Assembly (NCBI GenBank): GCA_905221605.1
Contig: CAJNDS010000111.1
Location: 1-64,000, forward strand
Direction of reading: 5' to 3'
Length of the DNA stretch: 64,000 bases
Source of the DNA: Symbiodinium natans
Taxonomy: Eukaryota; Sar; Dinophyceae; Suessiales; Symbiodiniaceae
Part shown: piece by piece, positions 54,327 to 64,000 of the stretch
Position numbering within the stretch: position 1 is the stretch's first letter
How the letters are laid out: every line of letters begins with the position of its first letter
Translations under genes and position numbers: made by a program
The notes under the pieces: model-generated
The model's input: the letters and a program-made list of their open reading frames with translations, nothing else
Databases searched by the model: none
What the model was told of the DNA's origin: nothing

Positions 54327-57300
54327 ATGGCTCCAAAGAAGAAGAAGGCCGCCGAAGCAGTTGGAGGCTGTGGCGTTTCTCTGCGCTTCTGAGATCTTCT
54401 GCGTCGGATCTCTTGGAAGTCGGGAGAAAGCTACGAGACTCATCAAAGTTGACATCTGGTTGTGTCAGTGCCGGGGCATGTCATGTGAGGACAAATGCTG
54501 AATGTTTGAGGCTCTCCGCTGAAGAAAGCCAAGACCGGAAAAGTCGCCGTGTGGGAGTGGAAGGCGGCCTGAGGGTTCTTTTCAAGTTTCCACTGAACGG
54601 GACATGGATGCATGGGATCTGCACCCGGTGCACCCGGTGGGGCAAGGATGGAAGCTCCTGGAAAGCATACTGCGAGGAGGACCGAAGCGACTAGTACTAG
54701 TATCCACTGGGCTGGGCGTGGTCCTGTTGCTAAGATACGCTATTGGTCAGGATACCGCTGCGCATCCTTCTTCGTTTGTTTGCATGACGTGGCATGAGTT
54801 CGCATTTTTGATTCTTGGTTTTAGATGTCAAACTCTAAATACTGCTCCGACAACGTTGTGAGAAAATGGCAACACCAGCGCCAGCCTCTTTCTTGAAGCC
54901 TGGGCCTACGCTCTGTTCTGAGATCTTACATCTACTGGGCTGCTGACGCAGTAAAGAGGCGACCATCTCAAAAAAAATGTTCTGAGATCTTACATCTTCC
55001 TCCGGCTCCTCTGCTCAGGCTCTTGTGCATTCTATGCGCCGTTTGCCTATTGCCACATATTACCACCTTCCACATGTACCTCCATAGACATCGGATGCAG
55101 CATCAGACGGCAGCGGCTGATGGAAATCCGCCGACGAGCTCAGAAATAATTATGAGTGCTGCGCTAGGAATAGGGATGAAGCCTCACTACTGGGCGAGTT
55201 GCAGCCCCCCTTGGCTCCATTAACTCTGTGGACATGAGCGTGACTGTGTGATTGTGCGACTTTGTCTTCGCAGGATTCGCAGCTGTTGAGAGCTCAGATG
55301 TTTCGAGGGCTGCAATCGATTTGCTCCATCCCATTTTGATGTCGTTCCCTTGAGGGCTCAAAGCATGAAGATCGCGTGACCGCGAGTAGACTCAGCAGAC
55401 AATGTTGCCTACTAGTTACGATAGTTTTTGCTGTTTCCACGAGTCTACATAGGTTCACGCAAGATACAGTACCGAAAGTACCTGTTGAAGGCTTGGCATT
55501 TTTGCTGGGATGGTTCGTGGCGCATCCGGTGCGAACACGGAAACACGATGACCGTGCCAGGAGTGTCGCAAACAGACTCGGTCGTTGCAAGTCTCCGCAT
55601 GATTATGCGCATGTTTTGCGGTTTCCAGATGTGCAGGATGTTGGCGACCGCAAGTACGGTGTCTGAGCGGACACACACTGGAGCAAAAGGTCACCGGGTC
55701 TGGCTTCATGGGCCTCTGGGTCAAGGACCGGTGCCATGCTGAGAGAACCTGGAGCTTGATGCTGGAGGCTGAAGCAGACTCAAGCACATCTCTAAACGAT
55801 TGTGATTCACATCAACGGCCCTGCCCTTCCCTGCCCTCTTGTTTTGCCAAGACCTCTCCTTGTCCCACTGTCCCCATCGACTTCCTGATAACACCAGAAG
55901 TCCTTTGGGAAAGCAAGGACAAGAAGGGTACCTGAACGCAAAACACGAAGCAGCAACGAGTTGGGTCAGGGTACACTTGGACTCCAGTGATCAGGGAGAG
56001 GCAGAAGGTTTACGCTCTTATCCTGCTGGCTGCACTGCTGCAGAATCAAAAGTGGCTATGTGCAGGAGTGCTGCCAATGCCAGCAGGTGGGTGCACGTAT
56101 GAGTATTATGGAGGGATGCTGTGCGACACTGTGCAACAATATACTCCAGAACTCCATTTACACTTTTTGTCTGCAGCATCTTATACCAGGCACTTTCTCG
56201 GGGAATGACGCGCTACAGCTGCAAGAGGCGACGGTGTGTTGGGTTGCAAGTATGTTTTCTAGCTGCTTGACCTCAATTGATATGTCCGATTCTGTGATCC
56301 GATGCTTTGCCATGGGATGCGACTTGAAATTATAAGACACCGTATTTTTAGACTCATGTACAAGAGGAGTGGTATAGTCCTCAAGTATGCAGTGCAGCGC
56401 ACAGGCCATTCGGACACGTCGTCGTGCAGCGCAATGTTCTGTTGCCTATGCAGGTGCGGCTATCATCTCTGTCAGTCATGCTGCTCCACACGATCGGAGG
56501 AGATGCTCGATGAGGCCGCGGAGGTCTGACCTTCGGAGGGTATGTAATGCTGAAGCCTCTGTACAGGAGATCACACTCTCAATCTATCGACCTCCCCAAG
56601 ATACTTTTCCAGGAGAACTGCTGAACCCAGTTTGCACTTGCGAGAATCTCTTCTGCGACGATTGTAGCCGCTCACACGAGGATTTCAAGCCCAAGAGGAT
56701 GTGCTGCAGGTTTGGCGAGATTGCTTGCGTTTGCTTCACGAGAGAGAGAGAGAGAGAGAGGGAGAGGTGTGCTGGCCTCAGGTTCGGATCAAAACTGGAT
56801 CCACTGTCCGTGCCCTTAAGGATACTATCGTACTGCAGTGACTACCTCATGCGATGTTTGCAGAGAGTGCCCGGCAGGAGAAGCTGTACGAACTGTACGG
56901 CATGCCGGTCACCATGCAGGCCATAGGAGATGCCAGCACTGGGATGTGCAGGAATGCCAGAGTTAGCAGTTGCAAAGGTGCTGAGGCGTGACATAGATTC
57001 TCGAGGCTTGCGGGATGAGGACTGCGACTCCGAGACATTCTGAGCGGTCTAGAGTACTCTTTCCGTAATTGCTTATCAGCGCACCGGCTGTTCTGGTCCT
57101 CTCGGCAGGATCAGGTTGCATGCGAAGACGGAGATGTTCTTTATCTAGGCATGGGTTGTGCCAGTGAGATGCTCTGGGGCATGAAGACTTCATGCAGTTC
57201 TGACAGGAAGTCCTTTTGATTCTGCACTCGCTGCAAGCAACGGAGGAGGCCCAGAGCACGCGGAGCATGCTGTGTTAGCTAACTCGGCTTCTCCGCACCA

Positions 57301-59911
57301 GAGAGGTCACTTCGACCTTCTGATGTCCGAAGCGATGTCCGGACTGGAGGCGTGTGCTTGCAAACATTTTGCAAACATTTTTGCACGTTCCCCTCATTGC
57401 TTCAGTTGGCCCAGTGGAAGTCACAAGGCGATCACGGGCTTCTTGACAGATGCGGACAGTCGAATGCAGGACTGGCCAGAGCTGCGGGTCGGATTGGTAC
57501 AGGTACCGGTGCTGTTCAAGTTGTTCAACGGTTTTGTGAGAAAACTTGTGTTCAGGAGCAGGGCCTGCACGAGATCTCATTGAAGCTTGTCGCCGTTTGG
57601 CACCGGCAGAGTTGCAGTGCGACAGTATGCGGCGGTCTGCGGGCAATCTTTTACAATCTTAGCTAAGGTGTCATGTCGTAGGAGCTTGGTGGCCTTGATG
57701 GTGCGTGTCGGGGCTCATGAGGAACGTTGTCATGCCGCACCTGCCGAAGGAGTGCTAAGAGCTGGCTAAGTGGGCTGCCAGTCTTGGTAGAGGAGCTAGA
57801 GGGAACAGGTCACATCAGAGTTTGCGCAGGCCAACGAGGCCAAGGGACCTCCTGAGCGGAGATGTCAGATAGTTGTCGTGGACGGGCTCTCAGCCTGCGT
57901 CAACTCAGACAGCCTCAACGCAACAGCTGACGGCATCGCTGCTGAAGGTGTCCGCAAGGATGGCAGAAGTTAAAGAGATGGTCTGGCTCACAGTCCAAGA
58001 ACTGCTAACCAAAAACAAATGGCAGAGAATCAGTGAAGGCATTGGCGGAACTGGATGTCGCTGGCCAGGACCAGTGTCAAGTGTCCCCAAGGTTTCCGGT
58101 GAGTGCCTTGGAAGTTTCGGATCTAACTTCGGCAGGATGGATTGTCTCTCGAATTTGCAGGGCAAGCAGTCCCAGCTTGTGGCTCAGCCATGCCGAACAA
58201 GCTTCCACCTGGTCGACAGGAGAGAAAGCGCCACTCCTCGTCCCTCACGCCCGCTACTAGTACCGTAAGAATGAGCTTCTAAGGCCATGGCCACTGTCCA
58301 GATGCTAAACCTCACTGACGGAGATACTTTGCGTCTCCTTCCCTCGTGAAGCGCAGGCCTGTTCGGGATGTGGTGGGGCAGCCTCTCAGAGAATCTGTTG
58401 CTGAGAGCTGTTGACAGCAGGACAGAAGAAAGGACAGTTATTTCAGCGCAGCAATGATTCCTTCTGATTGCTGATACCATCCTTCCTTTTGTGTTGCTTT
58501 CCCATGGACCGGCTCTGATATTAGACGTTGTGCTACCGACTGAATAGTGTAAAGCCGCTGTCCGAGTCGGGTCGGTTTTGTTTCCGGAACACCACTAGGC
58601 ATTTCATCCAGGCTGCCCCTCCCAACTCCCCACTACCCGCGCCCCACCACCCTCCTCTCTTGATGGCAGTGTGGCCATCCAGTGCATGGGGAGGGCAGGG
58701 TGGGCCTGTTTCGCCGGTGGTGGTTCCTGGCAGCTTGGTGCCGTTCAGTTCCTATCGTTCAGGCCTGGCAATGCTGCTGCTGCTTTGTGCCATTCCGTGC
58801 CATGGCAGGCTACGGTACCTTGGTGCTCAGCTGAACGGGCCGGCCGCAAGTCTGGATAGCGTCCTGGCCATGTACAAATTCCAGATGTCGTGCAGCCAAA
58901 GTGCTGTGGAAAGACCTAGGGACCTTAGGGACCAAGTGCAGACCTTGTGAAAGAAAACCAATATAAAACCACGATGTCATAACCTGAATCTTGAGAGTGA
59001 CCCACCCAGAATCGCCCAGAAGTCGATTCTGAGGTTGGAGCATTTATACGCTTCCGTTGGCGCGAAGGGCAAGGTCCTGCTCTGATGTTCTGCACCTGTT
59101 CGTTTCCGGGTGAACGCACGCAAACAGGTTGTCACAACAGACTTCTCTTTCAACAAAGAGTATCAGACGAAGTACGAGCTCAACTTCGCAAAGATGACTC
59201 AGAATCTCTGAATCAATCTTGACTGCATCAATGCAGCACTGCAGCGCACGGGCGTGGCACCACCGAGGACGAATACCGAAAGCAAAAAGTCGCGGACGGT
59301 GCGGCGAACAGGCCGGTGTGTGCCACACTTGAAGACTTTGATGCCAGTTTGTGCACTGGCGTCACTTGCGTGCCGCTTCCTGCACTTTGCACCCGCATGC
59401 ATGACTTCCAGCCGGCTTGTTCTAGAGAGCTTTAGACATGGGGCAGCACGATGCCACAGCCAGGTGGCGAAGCAGTTGCTGTGGTAAAGAAAGCTGCTTC
59501 CTCCTAAGTTTTGCGCTGTTTCAGTTGGGCATGGAAGAAGCCGGAAGAAGCTGGGCTAGGGCATATGCCTGTAAGGTGTGGGAGTGGTGGTCGGATGAGG
59601 ATGAGTGGGAGCCGTTTCAAGAAGTCGATGCGCAGGTTCTAGAGAAGGCAATGGAAAAGTGTGTACAATGCACAACTTAAAAATCGCCCTGGTTGACCTG
59701 CGATGCATTCGTAATGAAAGAGGCCTATGTCGCAGGGGAGACGCCTTTCTCGACCAAGAAGCTCAGCCTGGACCCCCAAAAATGGTGGCGAAGACCGAAG
59801 TCCCAAAAGTCCCAAGTCAGGGTCTGCCCGCGAGGCTGGAACGAAGGCTACGACAGCCTCTACATCTTCGACTTCACCGTCATGACCCAGGTCCCTTGGA
59901 TCTACCCCGAA
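54327..59911 (+). CDS. WWE-domain protein with at least two WWE domains
   Basis: WWE domains bind poly-ADP-ribose or mediate protein contacts in ubiquitin and ADP-ribosylation pathways. The probable start is ATG 54,327 (MAPKKKKAAEA, Lys-rich). Exon about 54,525-54,566 encodes TGKVAVWEWKA and has a GC donor at 54,567. Exon 54,647 to about 54,691 encodes DGSSWKAYCEEDRSD; together these give the first Trp/Trp half. The matching second half appears in about 59,128-59,205 (NKEYQTKYELNFAKMTQ) and about 59,269-59,312 (TNTESKKSRTVRRT), fitting the Y-x-x-x-F-x-x-MTQ and final VRR pattern. A second domain begins at about 59,573 (VWEWWSDEDEWEPFQEVDAQ) and continues to about 59,890 (DSLYIFDFTVMTQ) with a GT donor after CAG. 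Exons between 54,700 and 59,100 are not resolved, and no catalytic domain (PARP or HECT) is visible inside the window. Confidence 0.7.
54914..54997. repeat. 20-bp direct repeat, two copies
   Basis: The same 20 bases, TGTTCTGAGATCTTACATCT, occur at 54,914-54,933 and 54,978-54,997. They lie in a presumed intron of the WWE gene; a short duplication. Confidence 0.9.
56740..56766. repeat. (GA)n microsatellite
   Basis: Dinucleotide GA run of about 24 bases with one G insertion near the end. Confidence 0.9.
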
Positions 59912-62900
59912 AGGTTGGAGTCTGACGAAGTATGCTTTTGTGACCCTTGAAGTCTGAAATGGACGGGGCATGGCCACATGTCAATCATAGATTCACGAAT
60001 CGGCGCTGCGGCACTGCAAGAAGACAGTCACAGAAGCACGCGGGCAAACGCGTGTACTGGCATGGCAGACGCTCTGTTCAGATCCACAGGACATCCGAGA
60101 AACCATTAGAACGAGTTTTCTTTTCTGTGAAGCCTTGGTCCACTCTGCACCGAACCATGCATGGAAATGCCTTCGCTCTTCACCACCACCTCTTTCAAGT
60201 TCTTCCAAGTGCATTCTCCGACGTCAGGTCAACTGTGACAGCAAGACGTCCAGGAAGATCCAGCCTGAAACCGAGACCTGGGGCTTTGGCTGACAACTTG
60301 CACACCATCACACTCGGCATGAGGCGAACAGCAGCTGGAGGATCCAAGCTCTTCGGTCACAAGGACGGCCTGGGACTGAGGGCCTTTGCATTGTTGCAAC
60401 AAGAAGAAGCCATATTATCAAAAACTGCCAAGGCGAAGATGATGGTTATGCAGGGGCTGTTGGCTTCCTGTCCGACAAGATTGGCGACAGCAAAGTTATG
60501 TTCGCCGGAAAGCATGGGACTTAGCACCCAGTACGACAGGTTGCGACGGTCAGATGTGGAAACAGAAGGCAAGGAGAGAAGTGGGGAAGGGAACCAGAGA
60601 AGAATGTGAGGCGGCTGGGTGAGGGGAGGTGGAAACTGAGGGAGAAGGCAGTGGGCCAAGGCGAAAGGGAAGGGGAGAACGGCATGGCAAGTCGGAACTG
60701 ATGCTGCGCTCGATGTCCAATGTGAAAGTGAAAGCTGATTGAAGTCGATTTGTACAATTGTGCCACTGTCCCGCTGCAAATTGCAGTGTGCACCTCGCAA
60801 GATATCCAAAGGCCCCCCCAGCACACCAACCCGGTTTTTGCTTGCTCATGCGGGAGTACATTGGAGCACACAAGCCTGATCAGCGGAAGTCGGCTGCGTA
60901 GAATTTGCCTTTACAGAGCGCAGACAAGCAGAATGAAATAGACAAATCAGATGCATGAACCTGCACATCGCCATCATCTTCCTCAAAATTTGTAACGTGA
61001 GTGATGTGGAGATGCAACATTTTGTCCGCCAAGACCATGGACTGTTGACATTGTTGACATGCCTTCTGGACGGCAGACAATGGCCAAGGTTCGAGCCAAG
61101 TCTGACTCCTGCTGCCATTGCAGTGGAGTGCCCAGGGTCCTCGATGGCCTAGCTGGTGCAAAAGATTTGTCCAGGTAGCATCAGATGGCTTAGGCACAAA
61201 AGAAAATAGGAGCACAGTCGCTTCGAAAACAAAAGAAGGACAGCAGTGCGACCTCTGTGAATGACCGTTGTGGCATGAAGATGCGCGGCAGGACTATGGA
61301 CCCATTGTTTCCAAAGATGAACATGGGAGGCCTTGAAGAAGAACAGTCATTCGGTTATCAACATCCGAGACTGCGTAAGCCCAAGCTTGGAGGAAGTGTT
61401 TTGATGAGATGTTGCAAAACGAGAAGGAGTTTTGCGGTGAGTGGGTGGTCGCTCACTCTGAAGGATTCCATGAGCCAGACATTCGCAGATGGGGGATCCA
61501 AGTAGCAACATGCAGCGGGCTTGTGAGGTCTTTTACCACAGCTACTCCAGTGCAGCGCCTGTGCCCAGAATGGAGGTCCCATCTTGGCATGCGAACTTGA
61601 GAATTTTGTCTGTGGCTGAGGCGTTGCTCTATGAGGTTCAAGCTTCTGTGGCGCGCTTCCCACTTGCGCTTTCGACCCCTTCCAAGCCTTGTTAACAAGA
61701 ACCCGCTCCATTCTGAATCTGGTCGCTCCTGAGGCATCTGTCCTCTTCCGTTTCAAAGCCGAATTTGCTTCCCTTCCTCGGTTGCTGTGTGCCGCGCTTA
61801 GAGATGCATCCAGAATTATCCGCCGACACAGGTACCGACGTTACCGACTACCGGTATACCGAAAAATATCGTGACACATCTGTGAAAGGTGCGCCGTTTC
61901 ACCACATTCCCACTGCCAAGAGGATGCTGGAGGAGTTTCCAAAGTGGAAGGACACGAGCCGGTGAGTCTTGATTCCGCATGAAAAGATCGAGCAGTGAAC
62001 AACTCAGTGAGGCACGAGGCAACCTTTCAAAGGTAGACAGTGACCCTAGGACCAGGACCACAACCAGGCCATCTTGGCTTCGGTTGCCTGCAATGCACAG
62101 ATGCAATCAGTTTGCAACTTTAAAGATCTGAGTTGCAGAGGCCTTTCGGCTTGTGGGATTGTGCGTTGGGCTCGGCCCGGGACATCCTGGGAAGATTGCC
62201 ACATGAGTTGAGAGTTTGAGGATGTTTCGAGGGCAGCAGTCACAGGTGGAACTTCGTCACTCCTCGCGCACGATTCGGAGGCGCCAGCGAAGCTCGCAGC
62301 TTAAGATCGCGAGGCTGGCTTGCAGACATGTGGAAACACTTCCGACATGTTTCGAACATTTTCGAACCAGGTCCGTCTTCCTTGCTGGATACAGCGTGGG
62401 GCCTCTCAAGGTCGCCGCACGACGTTGCGTGGGGACGTTGCATGTGCTGAAGTCATTGAGGCTTTTTTGTCTTTGCCAGGGTGTACTGGAAAAGCTGCTC
62501 ACAAGCTGCGGCGTTCCATCTGGCAAGATCAAGGCAAGTTGGCAGTTTTGCGGTGTTCCGTGTTTAGGCTCCTACTGTAATGCCGAGAATCCCTACGCAC
62601 TCTCAGTCTGTTCACTTGCCTAGTAAGTGGACACTGCACCATGTAGAGTTGCCTCACAGCTTGACATTTCTGTTTTCCGGTGCTGTCCTGTCTCCATTGC
62701 TCCGAACTCGACAAAGATTCAGGGCTCCATCATTGTAATTCGGAGCCAACGCCCAATTTGCCAACACCAATGTGATTAGGGAGGTGCACCAACCTCCTGC
62801 GATACACTTACCCTGCCAGAAACTCGCTGCAGACATCATTGCGCTTGCAGTGAAGATGTGGCCTCAGTGGCCGCAGTTGCATGTGCCAAGAGAAGTAGTG

Positions 62901-64000
62901 CGTCGGCATTCGTGGGTGCCCTAGGTCTGGATTGGACTGCAGCGGCATACCTGGCGGCAAGAAATGCAAGCCCTGCTGCTTAGGGCTTGTGCTGCTCAGT
63001 GAGACAGCCGTAAACCTCAGATGCGCCGCTGATGTGCCGTGGCATCAAGGTCAGGCCGATCGGGCCACATGCTGCAGATCTTCTTGAGGAGCTCTGCTGC
63101 TTCTTGATTGCCGGCTCTTCAGCCACAAATGTCAGCCAAAGTAATCGATTGGCTCTCAAGCATCCTTGCTATGGATCAGGAGAGAACTTTGTGATGAATA
63201 TGTGCGCGACTTCACATGTACAGTTTCGTTCTAGGCTTGTTTGAAGGCGCTTGAACAGGGTGTTGGAATGAGGTCTATCCATCCTTTCCGTTTGGAGTGC
63301 CTGACAAGAAGCGGATGAAGCCGACCTTGGGCAAGTACTTGACTGAGGACCAGCTCTTGTGCTTGGCGTGCCAAGTCACTGGCCTCACTGCAAGTTGCTT
63401 GTGGATGTGTGGTACTGACCTCTTCAACTCTGTACTCGATGTTGCCAAGCCTGGGGTAATCCTTCCAAGTCTCATATGGGAAAAGGGCACTGTGTGGCAC
63501 TGCAATCAGAGCTGAGTGGCTCCAGATGAGGCCCATGCGCAGACCTGAACGCTGGAGCACCGCCTGCCCCAAGAATCATGGCAGTCCGAGCATGCCACTT
63601 TCAAGGCAGAGAAGATATAGAAACATGGAAGTCGAAACTCCCCAAAATGAGCCCGGAATGACCCCAAAGTCACGAGCTCCATCGCTCCAGCCTTGGGGAT
63701 GCGGGGTGTGGCCCGAGTAGAGAGCAACGGCACCCACGGATGGAGCGCCGGGTAGCACCCTTTTCAATCCATGCTAAAGAAGAGCTGGGGTGTGAATCGG
63801 TGAAGTGCTGCTGAATGCTCTTGTCCGGCCATTCCATAAGCTGGTGCGCAGGATGTTAAGATCGAAGGACAAGTCCGGATCACTCTGAATCCTGATGTCT
63901 TCTTGAGAGCCGCCTCCTTATTTTGCAGCCGTTGGTGCTGGTGTCAAGCCTTGCATCTGTGCATGGAGAGATGACAGGCCACCACAGCGAGGATGTTTAC
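59912..64000. other. Right end of window, unassigned exons only
   Basis: The best exon candidates are 61,805-61,960 (contains GAPFHHIPTAKRMLEEFPKW, followed by the consensus donor GTGAGT at 61,961) and 63,290-63,420 (contains KRMKPTLGKYLTEDQLLCL). Weaker ones lie at 60,434-60,520, 60,955-61,060 and 61,500-61,690. None matches a family I know. They may continue the WWE gene or belong to further genes running off the right edge. No repeats of note. Confidence 0.35.

Larger units (their letters stand above)
54700..59120. other. Presumed introns of the WWE gene with unassigned exons
   Basis: Weak exon candidates lie near 55,060-55,140, 57,950-58,030 (contains MAEVKEMVWLTVQELLTKN) and 58,660-58,900. 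A GA microsatellite lies at 56,740-56,766. No independent gene or RNA gene is recognised here, but a separate gene inside this 4.4-kb stretch cannot be excluded. Confidence 0.35.

Noticed and set aside
59947-60609. A 220-codon + frame as a stand-alone gene
   Set aside because: Arg/Ser/Leu-rich without motifs; other frames within it have better exon-like segments, so it is probably a chance frame across introns and exons.

Overview
The window looks like nuclear DNA of a dinoflagellate. The clearest sign is a tandem copy of the dinoflagellate spliced leader (19,552-19,585). Other signs are protein-anchored genes cut into many short exons with mostly GC-AG introns, every recognisable gene on the + strand, and abundant micro- and minisatellites. 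I see no bacterial-type operons. The species cannot be fixed from sequence alone; a Symbiodiniales-like alga is a reasonable guess.

Layout. 1-624: heptamer satellite. 0.78-5.5 kb: short coding exons of one or more unrecognised genes. 5.5-19.5 kb: mostly intergenic or intronic DNA with scattered unassignable exon-like stretches, small repeats and an A+T-rich island. 19,552 to about 30,580: the dominant feature, an approximately 11-kb LINE-type retroelement lying between two GA-rich tracts and starting exactly with the spliced-leader relic. It holds ORF1 (coiled coil), ORF2 (endonuclease plus reverse transcriptase), then unusual downstream ORFs: a membrane-anchored Thr/Ser/Pro-rich ORF and two long unrecognised ORFs. 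ORF1, ORF2 and the start of the third ORF share one reading frame, broken only by UGA codons. 30.6-34.7 kb: intergenic, with a second A+T-rich island. 34.75-35.36 kb: a CreA-family protein with a lumen-type signal. 37.24-43.28 kb: a USP14/Ubp6 deubiquitinase in about 20 exons, whose introns contain a 9-bp minisatellite and a compound repeat with 60 consecutive G. 46.1-47.0 kb: long pyrimidine-rich satellite. 48.2-49.2 kb: exons of a coiled-coil protein with a Cys-rich motif. 52.4-53.6 kb: exons of a SpoU/TrmH-type RNA ribose methyltransferase. 54.3-59.9 kb: a gene with at least two WWE domains. 60-64 kb: a few unassigned exons.

The host genes do not form a pathway, but all lie on the same strand, as expected for a dinoflagellate unidirectional gene block feeding trans-splicing. 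The most unusual item is the retroelement: it carries proof of passage through a trans-spliced mRNA, and extra ORFs after its reverse transcriptase that I cannot match to a known family.
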